A stretch of DNA of 64,000 nucleotides, taken from the NCBI RefSeq assembly GCF_017916295.1, contig NZ_JAFMSS010000005.1, positions 186,001-250,000 on the forward strand. Reading direction: 5' to 3'. Position numbers and translations under genes: made by a program. Below the pieces are notes generated by a model. It was not told the origin of the DNA. It made no database searches and saw only the letters and a program-made list of their open reading frames with translations. Positions 35,129-42,848 of this stretch are shown one piece after another. Origin of the DNA: Rubellimicrobium arenae. GTDB lineage: Bacteria > Pseudomonadota > Alphaproteobacteria > Rhodobacterales > Rhodobacteraceae. Each line of letters begins with the position of its first letter. The first letter of the stretch is position 1.

Positions 35129-37248
35129 TGGACGATCTCCGCGACACGTTCTTCGCCGAAAGCGAGGACCTCCTGACCGCCATGGGTGAGGGGCTTGCGG
35201 CCATGTCGGACGGAAGCGCTGGGAGCGAGACCGTTCATGCCGTCTTCCGCGCCGTGCACTCGATCAAAGGGGCTGCAGGCGCCTTCGCCCTGTCGGATGT
35301 CGTGGCCTTTGCCCATAGCTTCGAGACCGTTCTCGATGCTGTACGCTCCGACCGTCTCGTGCCGGATCCGGACGTCATGCGCGTCCTCCAACGGGCTGGG
35401 GACGTCCTTGCGGAACTCCTGGAGCATGCCCGCGAGGATCGATCCGATCCCCCGTCGGCTCTGGGCTCTGTTCTTGATGCGCTCGAGGAGATCACGGGAG
35501 GGCAGGACGATGCTACCCCCGACGACTTCGTTTTCGAGCCACTTGGCCTGGGGATGATGGCGCCATTGGCGCTCCCTCCGGCAGAGGCGACAGGCTTCCA
35601 TCTGGATTTTCGGCCAACAGGCAATTTCTATCCCAACGGCCATCATCACCAGCATCTCTTCGCCGCGCTGTCCGAGTTGGGTGAGTTGACGGTCACGTGC
35701 TCCGTGCCAGACCTGCCCCCGTCGGCGGAAACGGACGCTGAGGGCAACCAGCTCTCCTGGAAGCTTGAGCTCAGGACCGATGCCGACGAAGTTCAGGTCC
35801 GGGATGTGTTCGAATTTGTCGAAGGCCTCTGCGAACTGGAACTCAGGAAAGTCGAGTCCCTCGATTCATTCGATGACCGACCTCCGCATGATGATTCCAC
35901 TCTGCCCGAGGTTGCCATGCCAACCCTGGCCCAGGCACCAGATCCCGAGGTTCTCCCGCGTCCCCTGGATGTTTCGTCCGCTGTCCCGACACCTGCGGCC
36001 GCAAGGGAATCTGCGCCCCGTCCAACATTGCGGGTGGACCTTGATCGCGTGGACCGCCTGATCAACTCGGTCGGCGAGTTGATCATCAATCAGGCGGTCA
36101 TCGCGCAGAAGGTCTCAGAGGCCGGCTTGCCCCCCGCCTCCAGCCTCGTTGCACATGTCGAAGACCTGAGCCTTCTCGCGCGCGAGATTCAAGAAGGCGT
36201 GATGCTCATCCGGGCTCAACCCGTCAAAGCACTGTTTCAACGAATGGCGCGCGTCGTCAGGGAAGCGGCGGAAGCGACAGGCAAGCAGGTCGAGTTGGTC
36301 ACCGAAGGTGAAGAAACCGAAGTTGATCGCACTGTTGTGGAGGGCTTGGCCGACCCCCTGACCCACATGGTCCGCAACGCCATCGACCACGGCATCGAGC
36401 CTCCGTCCGAGCGGATCGCCACAGGGAAGCCTGCCTGCGGCCGCATCACCCTTTCCGCCAGTCATGTGTCTGGCAATGTCCGGATCGTGGTGCGGGATGA
36501 TGGCGCCGGATTGAACCGCGACCGCATCCACGCCACGGCGTTGCGCAAGGGGCTGGTTGCAGCGGATGCCGTTCTGACTGAAGCCGAGATCGACAATCTG
36601 CTGTTTCTGCCCGGGTTCTCGACAGCTGCCTCGATCACGAGCCTGTCGGGCCGGGGCGTCGGCATGGATGTGGCCCGCACAGCCATCACGGCGCTGGGCG
36701 GCCGAATTGGCATCCTCAGCACCCCCGGCGAAGGCACGACCTTCAACATCATCCTTCCTCTGACGCTTGCGATCCTCGAGGGTCTCATCGTGACCGTTGC
36801 TGGCCAGCCGATGGTGGTTCCGGCTGCCTCTGTCATCGAGACGATCCGACCTGCGCCGCGTGACTTCATAGCCCTGGGACACGCTGATCGAGTCCTTGCG
36901 GTTCGGGGTGACCATGTCCCCGTCATCGATGTGCCTTCGCTTCTGGGATTCGGCCCTGAACTTGATCCCATGGACGCCATCGTGGTTCTCGTCCGGGCCA
37001 GCGACGATTCCCTGGCCGCACTGGTGATGGAGGCGATCTCCGACAAACGGCAGGTCGTCATCAAGAGCCTCAGGTCCAATGTCGGCCAGGTTGCCGGCAC
37101 TTCAGCTGCCACCATCCTCGGCGACGGCAAAGTCGCCCTCATCCTTGATCCCGACGCGCTGACCGCCCTCGCGGCACGCCGCCGCGCGGCACAGCACGCA
37201 GTTCAACACCTCGCTTCGAGGGAGGTCCGCCATGAGCACGCAGCCTGA
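35125..37248 (+). CDS. cheA: Chemotaxis histidine kinase CheA with P2-like domain
   Basis: The 707-residue kinase has P1/HPt with His45 (VHSIKGAAGAF), a linker, and a P2-like alpha/beta domain (about 155-245; GFHLDFRPTGNFY, SELGELTVTCSVPDLP, VRDVFEFVEGLCELEL) for docking response regulators. P3 (RVDRLINSVGELIINQAVI) is followed by P4 with MVRNAIDHGIE, DDGAGLNRDRI and GFSTAASITSLSGRGVGMD, and by P5. The end overlaps cheW by 17 bases. A histidine-rich patch (YPNGHHHQH) lies within the P2-like domain. Confidence 0.95.
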   Translation: MMDDLRDTFFAESEDLLTAMGEGLAAMSDGSAGSETVHAVFRAVHSIKGAAGAFALSDVVAFAHSFETVLDAVRSDRLVPDPDVMRVLQRAGDVLAELLEHAREDRSDPPSALGSVLDALEEITGGQDDATPDDFVFEPLGLGMMAPLALPPAEATGFHLDFRPTGNFYPNGHHHQHLFAALSELGELTVTCSVPDLPPSAETDAEGNQLSWKLELRTDADEVQVRDVFEFVEGLCELELRKVESLDSFDDRPPHDDSTLPEVAMPTLAQAPDPEVLPRPLDVSSAVPTPAAARESAPRPTLRVDLDRVDRLINSVGELIINQAVIAQKVSEAGLPPASSLVAHVEDLSLLAREIQEGVMLIRAQPVKALFQRMARVVREAAEATGKQVELVTEGEETEVDRTVVEGLADPLTHMVRNAIDHGIEPPSERIATGKPACGRITLSASHVSGNVRIVVRDDGAGLNRDRIHATALRKGLVAADAVLTEAEIDNLLFLPGFSTAASITSLSGRGVGMDVARTAITALGGRIGILSTPGEGTTFNIILPLTLAILEGLIVTVAGQPMVVPAASVIETIRPAPRDFIALGHADRVLAVRGDHVPVIDVPSLLGFGPELDPMDAIVVLVRASDDSLAALVMEAISDKRQVVIKSLRSNVGQVAGTSAATILGDGKVALILDPDALTALAARRRAAQHAVQHLASREVRHEHAA

Positions 37249-37696
37249 CACCGTGAATCCGAACGACATCGAGTTCGTCAAGCTTGTGGCGGGAGGCCAG
37301 GACTTCTGCATCGAGGTTGCGCGGGTGAGAGAAATCCGCCGCTGGTCACCGGTCACCCCGTTGCCACATGCGCCGGAATGGTTGTTGGGCGTCATGAATC
37401 TTCGTGGCGCTGTCGTTCCAATCTTCGATCTCGCGATGAAGCTTGGGCTGGGGTCGACGGCCATCACCCCCCGGCATGTTGTCATGATCGTCACGGCCAG
37501 CGATCGGACCGTGGGCCTCCTGGTCGATGCCGTGGCTGAAATCCTGAAGGCCTCGGACGAAGCGGTGAGCAACGCGCCGCCTCTGCCCGGCGCGAATGCC
37601 CGGCTGATTCAAGGGATGATCGCTCTGTCCGAGGAGGCCCTTTGCATTCTCGATGTCGATGCTGTCGCGCCTGTGTTGGCAGGGGCAGCCCCGTGA
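37232..37696 (+). CDS. cheW: CheW coupling protein (plus-strand operon)
   Basis: The 154-residue adaptor has the classical CheW start IEFVKLVAGGQDFCIEVARVREI, the WLLGVMNLRGAVVPIFDL signature and VGLLVDAVAEIL. GGGAGG lies six bases before ATG 37232, which is inside the end of cheA, so expression is coupled. Its stop overlaps the cheR start as GTGA. Confidence 0.94.
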   Translation: MSTQPDTVNPNDIEFVKLVAGGQDFCIEVARVREIRRWSPVTPLPHAPEWLLGVMNLRGAVVPIFDLAMKLGLGSTAITPRHVVMIVTASDRTVGLLVDAVAEILKASDEAVSNAPPLPGANARLIQGMIALSEEALCILDVDAVAPVLAGAAP

Positions 37697-38574
37697 GCCC
37701 GGTCCAGGACGTTGAACCAAGACACAGTCCGGGGCGTACGACCTCCCCCGCCGACGGCATCCGGCTATCCCGCCTCCTAAGGGGATTGCTCGGCATCGAC
37801 CTGCCGCCGTCGAAGGCCGCGACGGTTCACCACAAGCTGTCCGGGCGCATTCGGCAACTCGGCTTGGCAACCCTCGGCGAATACCTTGACGTGATCGAAG
37901 GATCCGGGGGGCGCCGGGAACGCGACATCCTGATTTCCGCAGCGACGACCAATGTCACCCAGTTCTTCCGCGAGGCCCACCACTTCGAGTTCCTGGAACT
38001 GGAGGTGTTGCCAGCGCTGGTGGCTCGAGCCCGACAGGGCGCGCGGATTCGGGTCTGGTCGGCCGGATGTTCAACTGGACAAGAGCCCTACTCCCTGGCT
38101 GCCTGCATATTGGCCTTGTGCCCTGAAGCGCGCGACCTGGATGTCAGGATACTGGCCACGGATGTCGATCAGCAGGTTTTGGGCCAGGCTGAACAACGGA
38201 GTTACCCGGCGGAGGAGTTGCAACAGCTCTCGCCATGCCGGCAATCGGCGCTGTTCGGTCATGTCAGCGGGGCTGGGCCCGCCATCGTCCGCGACGAGGT
38301 CTCCTCGCTCGTGACATTCAATCGGTTGAACCTGATCGATAACTGGCCAATGCGCCGCGGCTTCGACATCATCTTCTGCCGGAATGTCGCCATCTACCTC
38401 GATCGAGGCGTTCGTGAACGCCTTTGGCGGCGGTTCGCGGATGCGCTCAACGACGCCGGGTACCTGATCATCGGTCACTCTGAACGCGTCCTGGGACCAG
38501 CCCTCGACTGCCTCGAGCATGTGGGCATCACCGCTTACCGCAAGCGGGCGGCTCGACCGTCCGTACAGCCCTAA
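37693..38574 (+). CDS. cheR: Chemotaxis protein methyltransferase CheR (plus-strand operon)
   Basis: The 293-residue SAM-dependent methyltransferase has TTNVTQFFREAHHFEFLE, motif I VWSAGCSTGQEPYSLA, ILATDVDQQVL and IIFCRNVAIYLD. The GTG at 37693 is chosen because it overlaps the cheW stop (GTGA) and all conserved sequence lies after it. An upstream ATG at 37642 would add a cysteine/arginine-rich run. The last receptor of this operon ends in a tether-like AWEEF that such a CheR may bind. Confidence 0.93.
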   Translation: MSPVQDVEPRHSPGRTTSPADGIRLSRLLRGLLGIDLPPSKAATVHHKLSGRIRQLGLATLGEYLDVIEGSGGRRERDILISAATTNVTQFFREAHHFEFLELEVLPALVARARQGARIRVWSAGCSTGQEPYSLAACILALCPEARDLDVRILATDVDQQVLGQAEQRSYPAEELQQLSPCRQSALFGHVSGAGPAIVRDEVSSLVTFNRLNLIDNWPMRRGFDIIFCRNVAIYLDRGVRERLWRRFADALNDAGYLIIGHSERVLGPALDCLEHVGITAYRKRAARPSVQP

Positions 38575-38584
38575 GGAGCAAGAA

Positions 38585-38971
38585 ATGACACTCAAGGACA
38601 CGCTCCGCGTGATGGTCGTGGATGACATGTCCGTCAGCCGCGCGCTCCTGACCCAGGCACTCGAAGAGATGGGTCTCTGGAAGTTCCAGACAGAGAGCGC
38701 GGGGCAGGCCGCACTCAACAAGATCGTCGCAAGTCCGGTTCACTTGGTGTTGGCCGACTACAACATGCCCGGGATGAATGGCCTGCAGCTCTTGGAGGCG
38801 GTCAGGTCCAATCGGCAGACCCAGAATGTCGGCTTCATCCTGGTGACCGGCAGCCCGACGAAGGAGATGGTCGACAAGGGACGCGCACTCGGATTGAACA
38901 ACCTCGTCAAGAAGCCGTTCACGACGGCGTCGCTCAAGGCCTCCATCGAGCAGGTGGTCGGACGACTATGA
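38585..38971 (+). CDS. cheY: CheY-like single-domain response regulator (plus-strand operon, second copy)
   Basis: The 128-residue receiver has VMVVDDMSVSRALL, acceptor Asp in VLADYNMPGMNG, ILVTGSPTKE and VKKPFTTASLK. AAGGAGCAAGAA precedes ATG 38585. It overlaps the next gene by ATGA. Having two CheY proteins in one operon suggests either two outputs or that one acts as a phosphate sink, as known in Sinorhizobium. Confidence 0.93.
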   Translation: MTLKDTLRVMVVDDMSVSRALLTQALEEMGLWKFQTESAGQAALNKIVASPVHLVLADYNMPGMNGLQLLEAVRSNRQTQNVGFILVTGSPTKEMVDKGRALGLNNLVKKPFTTASLKASIEQVVGRL

Positions 38972-39330
38972 CCGATCGGTTGTCTGACCTTCCCCTCGCC
39001 GAGCTTCTTTCCGCGATCGCGCAAGAGATCGACGGCCCTCGCCAGGCCATCCTCTGGGCGGAACAGCACTTGGCCGAAACGCTGGACTGGACCGAGGTTC
39101 CCGACGGGTCGGCTCAGGACCTGCAGAGGATCGACCTGGCTTTGCAGGTTCTGAACGATCTGGAGGGCTTCATCCTGCGGCTCGGCCGCCTTGTGCCAGC
39201 AGAACTTCGTGTCGACGCAACGGCCGCGCTGGAGGCTCTCAGACTTGAGCGCGTCGCCGTAAACCTGGCTGCCGCCCTCGGGGCGCCCAGGATCCCAACA
39301 CCCCACGATATCCCCGTCGAGCTTTTCTGA
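38968..39330 (+). CDS. Small helical unknown protein in che operon, CheZ-motif-like segment
   Basis: This 120-residue acidic, probably all-helical protein is not one I recognise. It is translationally coupled to cheY by an ATGA overlap and followed 34 bases later by the receptor gene. Residues 57-70 (LALQVLNDLEGFIL) align by eye with the CheZ active-site region, where DLTGQ supplies Asp and the catalytic Gln. Here DLEGF (64-68) keeps Asp, Leu and Gly but has Phe at the Gln position. It could be a CheY-binding protein without phosphatase activity, or a small Che accessory protein like rhizobial CheT. Both ideas are inference. Confidence 0.7.
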   Translation: MTDRLSDLPLAELLSAIAQEIDGPRQAILWAEQHLAETLDWTEVPDGSAQDLQRIDLALQVLNDLEGFILRLGRLVPAELRVDATAALEALRLERVAVNLAAALGAPRIPTPHDIPVELF

Positions 39331-39364
39331 AAGTCTCGTCAACCCGCATGTTTCAGGACGTCCT

Positions 39365-40807
39365 ATGACCCGTCGCTTTCCGCTCACATTGCGCCTGCCC
39401 GTCACCGTCATGAGCCTGATGGTCGTCATGACGGCCGCCTTTGCGCTCCTGTTCTATCAGCATGGCCGGGCGGATCCCTTCCACCCTACCCCCAAGCTGG
39501 ATGGCTTGATGCTGAGCTTCATGGGGTTGGGCTTGGCCATTGCAGGGGCTGTGGGTTGGCTGCTGGCCCGCTCGGTCACCAAGCCACTGGAAGACTTGGG
39601 CCGTTCCATGGAGGCCGTCGCCCAGTACGATTTCGATTATCAGATCCCAGGTCTCGATCGAGACGACGAGTTCGGTGACATCGCCACCATTCTCGGGGAT
39701 TTTCGGCACAAGCTGCGCGAATCCGATCTGATCGAACGAGAAAGACGCTTGGCTCGGGAAGAGCAGGAGCGTGTCGTGACTGAACTCGGCCGCGGTCTTA
39801 CCCGCCTCGCGCAGGGCGAACTGGGGGCCACCATCGAGGTGCCGTTCCCCCCGGCCTATGAGGCGCTGCGCGCGGACTTCAATCGTACGCTCGACACCCT
39901 GAGCAGCATCGTGTCAGCTGTCGTGGGAAGTGCGACCAGCATTCGTGACCGGTCGTCGGAGATCAGCAGCTCGTCCGACGATCTGTCACGTCGCACGGAA
40001 AGCCAGGCCGCCGCCCTGGAGCAGACAGCCGCCGCCATCGGCGAGCTCACGGCCAGTGTGGCCTCGGCCGCGGCACGGGCCACAGAGGTCGAGAACGTTG
40101 TCGGTGAGGCCCGTGGTGAAGCCGAGAGCAGTGGCTCCGTCGTGCGCGAAGCCGTGTCCGCCATGTCCGAGATCAAGCGTTCTTCGGACGAAATCTCCCA
40201 GATCATCGGAGTGATCGACGACATCGCATTCCAGACGAATCTCCTTGCCCTCAATGCTGGGGTCGAGGCCGCCCGCGCAGGGGAGGCTGGGCGCGGCTTT
40301 GCCGTCGTGGCATCCGAGGTCCGGTCTCTCGCTCAGAGGTCATCCGAAGCGGCACGCCAGATCAAAGCGTTGATCGAAGGCAGCGCCAAGCAGGTGCAGG
40401 ACGGCGTGGCACTCGTCGGTCGTGCAGGCACCGCGTTGACCAGCATCGTTGGGCGCGTGTCGGAAATCTCATCCCTCGTGAGCGAAATCGTGGTCGGAGC
40501 ACGTGAGCAATCGACCGGGCTCGGCGAGATCAATATCGCAATCACACAGCTGGACCAGGTCACTCAGCAAAACGCGGTCATGGTTGAGGAATCGACAGCA
40601 GCAAGCCACGTTCTGAGCCAAGATGCCGCCCATCTTGGCGAGATCGTTTCTCGGTTCAGGCTGACGGCTGCCGAAGTCGCGACCAATGTGATCCCGATGA
40701 TCAAACCCGCGCCTGCGCTGGAACTGTCGCTGAAGGACGCCAGCTTGGCAGAGCATGGACATCGTGTACGCTCGGGTACCGCCGAAGGGGCTTGGGAGGA
40801 GTTCTGA
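39365..40807 (+). CDS. Methyl-accepting chemotaxis protein with minimal periplasmic part and C-terminal tether
   Basis: This 480-residue receptor has two membrane helices (about 12-32 and 47-66) with only about 15-20 residues between them. It therefore cannot hold a periplasmic ligand domain. A HAMP domain follows, then a second HAMP-like or linker part (about 130-185) and the signalling hairpin (NLLALNAGVEAARAGEAG). The last five residues AWEEF fit the xWxxF pentapeptide that tethers CheR and CheB in other bacteria. As the last gene of the plus-strand che operon it is the natural input for that system, perhaps sensing membrane state or a cytoplasmic or partner-protein signal. Confidence 0.93.
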   Translation: MTRRFPLTLRLPVTVMSLMVVMTAAFALLFYQHGRADPFHPTPKLDGLMLSFMGLGLAIAGAVGWLLARSVTKPLEDLGRSMEAVAQYDFDYQIPGLDRDDEFGDIATILGDFRHKLRESDLIERERRLAREEQERVVTELGRGLTRLAQGELGATIEVPFPPAYEALRADFNRTLDTLSSIVSAVVGSATSIRDRSSEISSSSDDLSRRTESQAAALEQTAAAIGELTASVASAAARATEVENVVGEARGEAESSGSVVREAVSAMSEIKRSSDEISQIIGVIDDIAFQTNLLALNAGVEAARAGEAGRGFAVVASEVRSLAQRSSEAARQIKALIEGSAKQVQDGVALVGRAGTALTSIVGRVSEISSLVSEIVVGAREQSTGLGEINIAITQLDQVTQQNAVMVEESTAASHVLSQDAAHLGEIVSRFRLTAAEVATNVIPMIKPAPALELSLKDASLAEHGHRVRSGTAEGAWEEF

Positions 40808-40825
40808 CCGCTCACGCGGAGAGGG

Positions 40826-40853
40826 GCTTCAGGTCGGGTGTTCGGCCTGAAGC
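40826..40853 (+). terminator. Hairpin after receptor gene
   Basis: GCTTCAGG (40826-40833) pairs perfectly with CCTGAAGC (40846-40853) 19 bases after the stop of the plus-strand che operon. No T-run follows. Confidence 0.5.
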
Positions 40854-41441
40854 AACCGCCCTCCCCAACCTGAGTTCCGATGGCTTGCCGAGAGCCTGCT
40901 GCGGATTGTTAGGGGCAACACATCCAGGCACACTGGTGGTCCTTGGACGTGATCAGAGCCGCGGGTGCAAGGTCAACGATGGGGAGGTTGCAGGTGAGAC
41001 CCTTGGGGCTGGTCGCCTGAGGTCAGGTTGAAAGTTGTGGGTGTTCCCTCAAGCGACGGTTCGCTCCCGATTGCCGCTTCGGTGGTCCGATCGACACCTT
41101 AAGAGGAGCAATCAAAGGCGTGTTGGCTCTATCACCACGCCAGAACCGCCGGACTGGGGAAACGGTCAGCCAAGACCTGTGTTGCCGGCCCAGGCGACAG
41201 CTCAAGCAGCAAGACTTGGCCGGATCGTCTCAGCAAGATGGCCAGCGGCTGGCGACCCCTATGCTCCCCATCTTGTCGTCGCGCATGGACTCCGGCGCTT
41301 GCCGCGCCGAACGGGTGTCGTTGCCGCTCCGGAGAACACTCGCCACAAGGCGCCTTGTTGTCCCACGAACGCCAAGGCCATGGGATAGTCCAGCCACTTT
41401 GGATGCAACAAGGCCATTGGACCTCGGTGCGGTCCGGCGGC
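40854..41441. other. Intergenic region between che operon and LuxR-type regulator
   Basis: Apart from the hairpin at its left edge I see nothing firm in this stretch of nearly 600 bases. Reading frames on both strands are interrupted or low-complexity. Codon use changes relative to the neighbouring genes, so a decayed gene or old insertion is possible but cannot be named. Confidence 0.4.
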
Positions 41442-42203
41442 TCAGGCGCGGGCCGCCTGACTCAACCCGCGACTCCGTCCAGCGTGACTGCCGAACCGCG
41501 ACAGATACCAAACCGTCACCTCGGTCCGATTGCGGGCTCCAAGCTTGCTGATGATGTGATGCATGTGGAGCTTCACGGTATGCTCCGAGAGTCCGAGCTC
41601 GGCCGCGACGGACTTGTTCTGCTTGCCCCTCGATACAAGTTCCAGGACTTGGAGTTCCCGGTCGGTCAGGTTCGCCGCCGGGCCGTCCTGCAGCAGCGGC
41701 TCGGCCCTCTCCTTGTCCATCTGGTCCGGCGCCAGGTCACGCAGAATGGAGTTCACCACGTCCCGCGGAATATACCCTTCACCGCTGATCAGAAGCGACA
41801 CGATCGATCTCCAGGCGTCGTACTGGATCCGCATCGGCAAGAGGCTCAGCCGACTGGGCAGCGGCTGATGGCTGATCTTCCGCAGGAACCGGACCGCGAG
41901 GTCATGATCGCGGTAGGCCAGGGCCACATGCGCGTTCGGCACCAAGAGTTGGATCTGGGCATAGTCGTCGGCCAATCGACCGGCGAGCCCCTCCTCCAGC
42001 ACAAGCGTCACCACGGTACCGAGGGCTGCCTCTCCAGAGCTGAGCAACTCGGCGAACGAAGCATGGCGCCTGACCTGAAGACCCGGAAAATCCGGCGAGA
42101 CGAGACGCATAAGATCGTTGGAAAAGCTGATGCAGTTTCCGACAAAAGCGATCGATAAGCTAACCTCGGACACCGCTGAACCGACTGTTTCAATCTTGCT
42201 CAC
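41442..42203 (-). CDS. LuxR-family transcriptional regulator with degenerate receiver-like N-terminus
   Basis: The 253-residue DNA-binding protein ends in a clear LuxR-type helix-turn-helix (about 178-240: LTDRELQVLELVSRGKQNKS then LGLSEHTVKLHMHHIISKLG). The first ~140 residues form an alpha/beta region like a receiver but lack the acidic pocket and a phospho-acceptor Asp in the expected place, so regulation is probably not by phosphorylation. The start is GTG (42201-42203) with GGAGG upstream. It is the regulator closest to the exosortase and glycosyltransferase genes and is a candidate controller of them. Tandem GTTCACAT repeats lie about 130 bases upstream of its start. Confidence 0.88.
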   Translation of the reverse strand: MSKIETVGSAVSEVSLSIAFVGNCISFSNDLMRLVSPDFPGLQVRRHASFAELLSSGEAALGTVVTLVLEEGLAGRLADDYAQIQLLVPNAHVALAYRDHDLAVRFLRKISHQPLPSRLSLLPMRIQYDAWRSIVSLLISGEGYIPRDVVNSILRDLAPDQMDKERAEPLLQDGPAANLTDRELQVLELVSRGKQNKSVAAELGLSEHTVKLHMHHIISKLGARNRTEVTVWYLSRFGSHAGRSRGLSQAARA

Positions 42204-42848
42204 CCAAGAACCTCCATTTCAATCCAGTCGACCTTAGATGAGCTCAAACAGCGATTGCCCTTTGTCGGTCGTTCCCGCGCGCCTAAGTTCCTCAATCAAG
42301 GCATGAACGTCAAGAAAAAGCCACTAAGCGTTCACATCTGTTCACATTTTCAACTTGCAGACGAGCCGCAAGCGGACCTCTGGCTCGGGTGCGCAAGCCC
42401 GCTGAGACGGCCCACGCTCCGGCATGTCGGAAAGAACGTCACAACGAAACTACCCTGGGGAGAAGGCGGTCGCTGGAAATGCATTAGAGTTCCTATAACG
42501 TTCGCAGGAAAAGACGCCGTTTGCTGTCTTTCAGTCTTCGAACGTATTGGCCTCGTCCAAATGTCGGTGACCACGGCAGCCATCGTCCTGCCCGGTGATG
42601 GCCCGGTTGGCTCACCTTCTGCGGCGCAAGGATCCGCCCGGATGGATCGCGAGCCGCAGAATCGGTACGTCGCAGGGGGGCCGCATCGACACAGGCTTGG
42701 TCATGGATGTCGTAGGCGGGATCCAAGAGGGTTGAGAGCGCGCCCAAAGCTGGGGGTCGTCAAACGGTTGTCTGGATCGGATCTGCCGGGCGGAACTGCT
42801 TCCGGCCAGGAGCGGCAGCCCAGCCCGTTCCTGCGCCAAGCAGTGCGG
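42204..42848. other. Intergenic region upstream of the LuxR-type gene, with tandem 8-base repeat
   Basis: This 645-base gap lies between two minus-strand genes and is less G+C-rich than its surroundings near 42320-42360 and 42480-42550. GTTCACAT occurs twice at 42330-42337 and 42340-42347, a 10-base (one helical turn) period suited to a regulator dimer. No convincing small gene was found; in particular I looked for a VPEID-type sorting substrate of the adjacent exosortase and did not see one. Confidence 0.4.

Noticed and set aside
42204..42848. Hidden VPEID-type substrate gene next to the exosortase
   Set aside because: No frame gave a signal peptide, a VPEID-like motif and a C-terminal hydrophobic-basic tail together.
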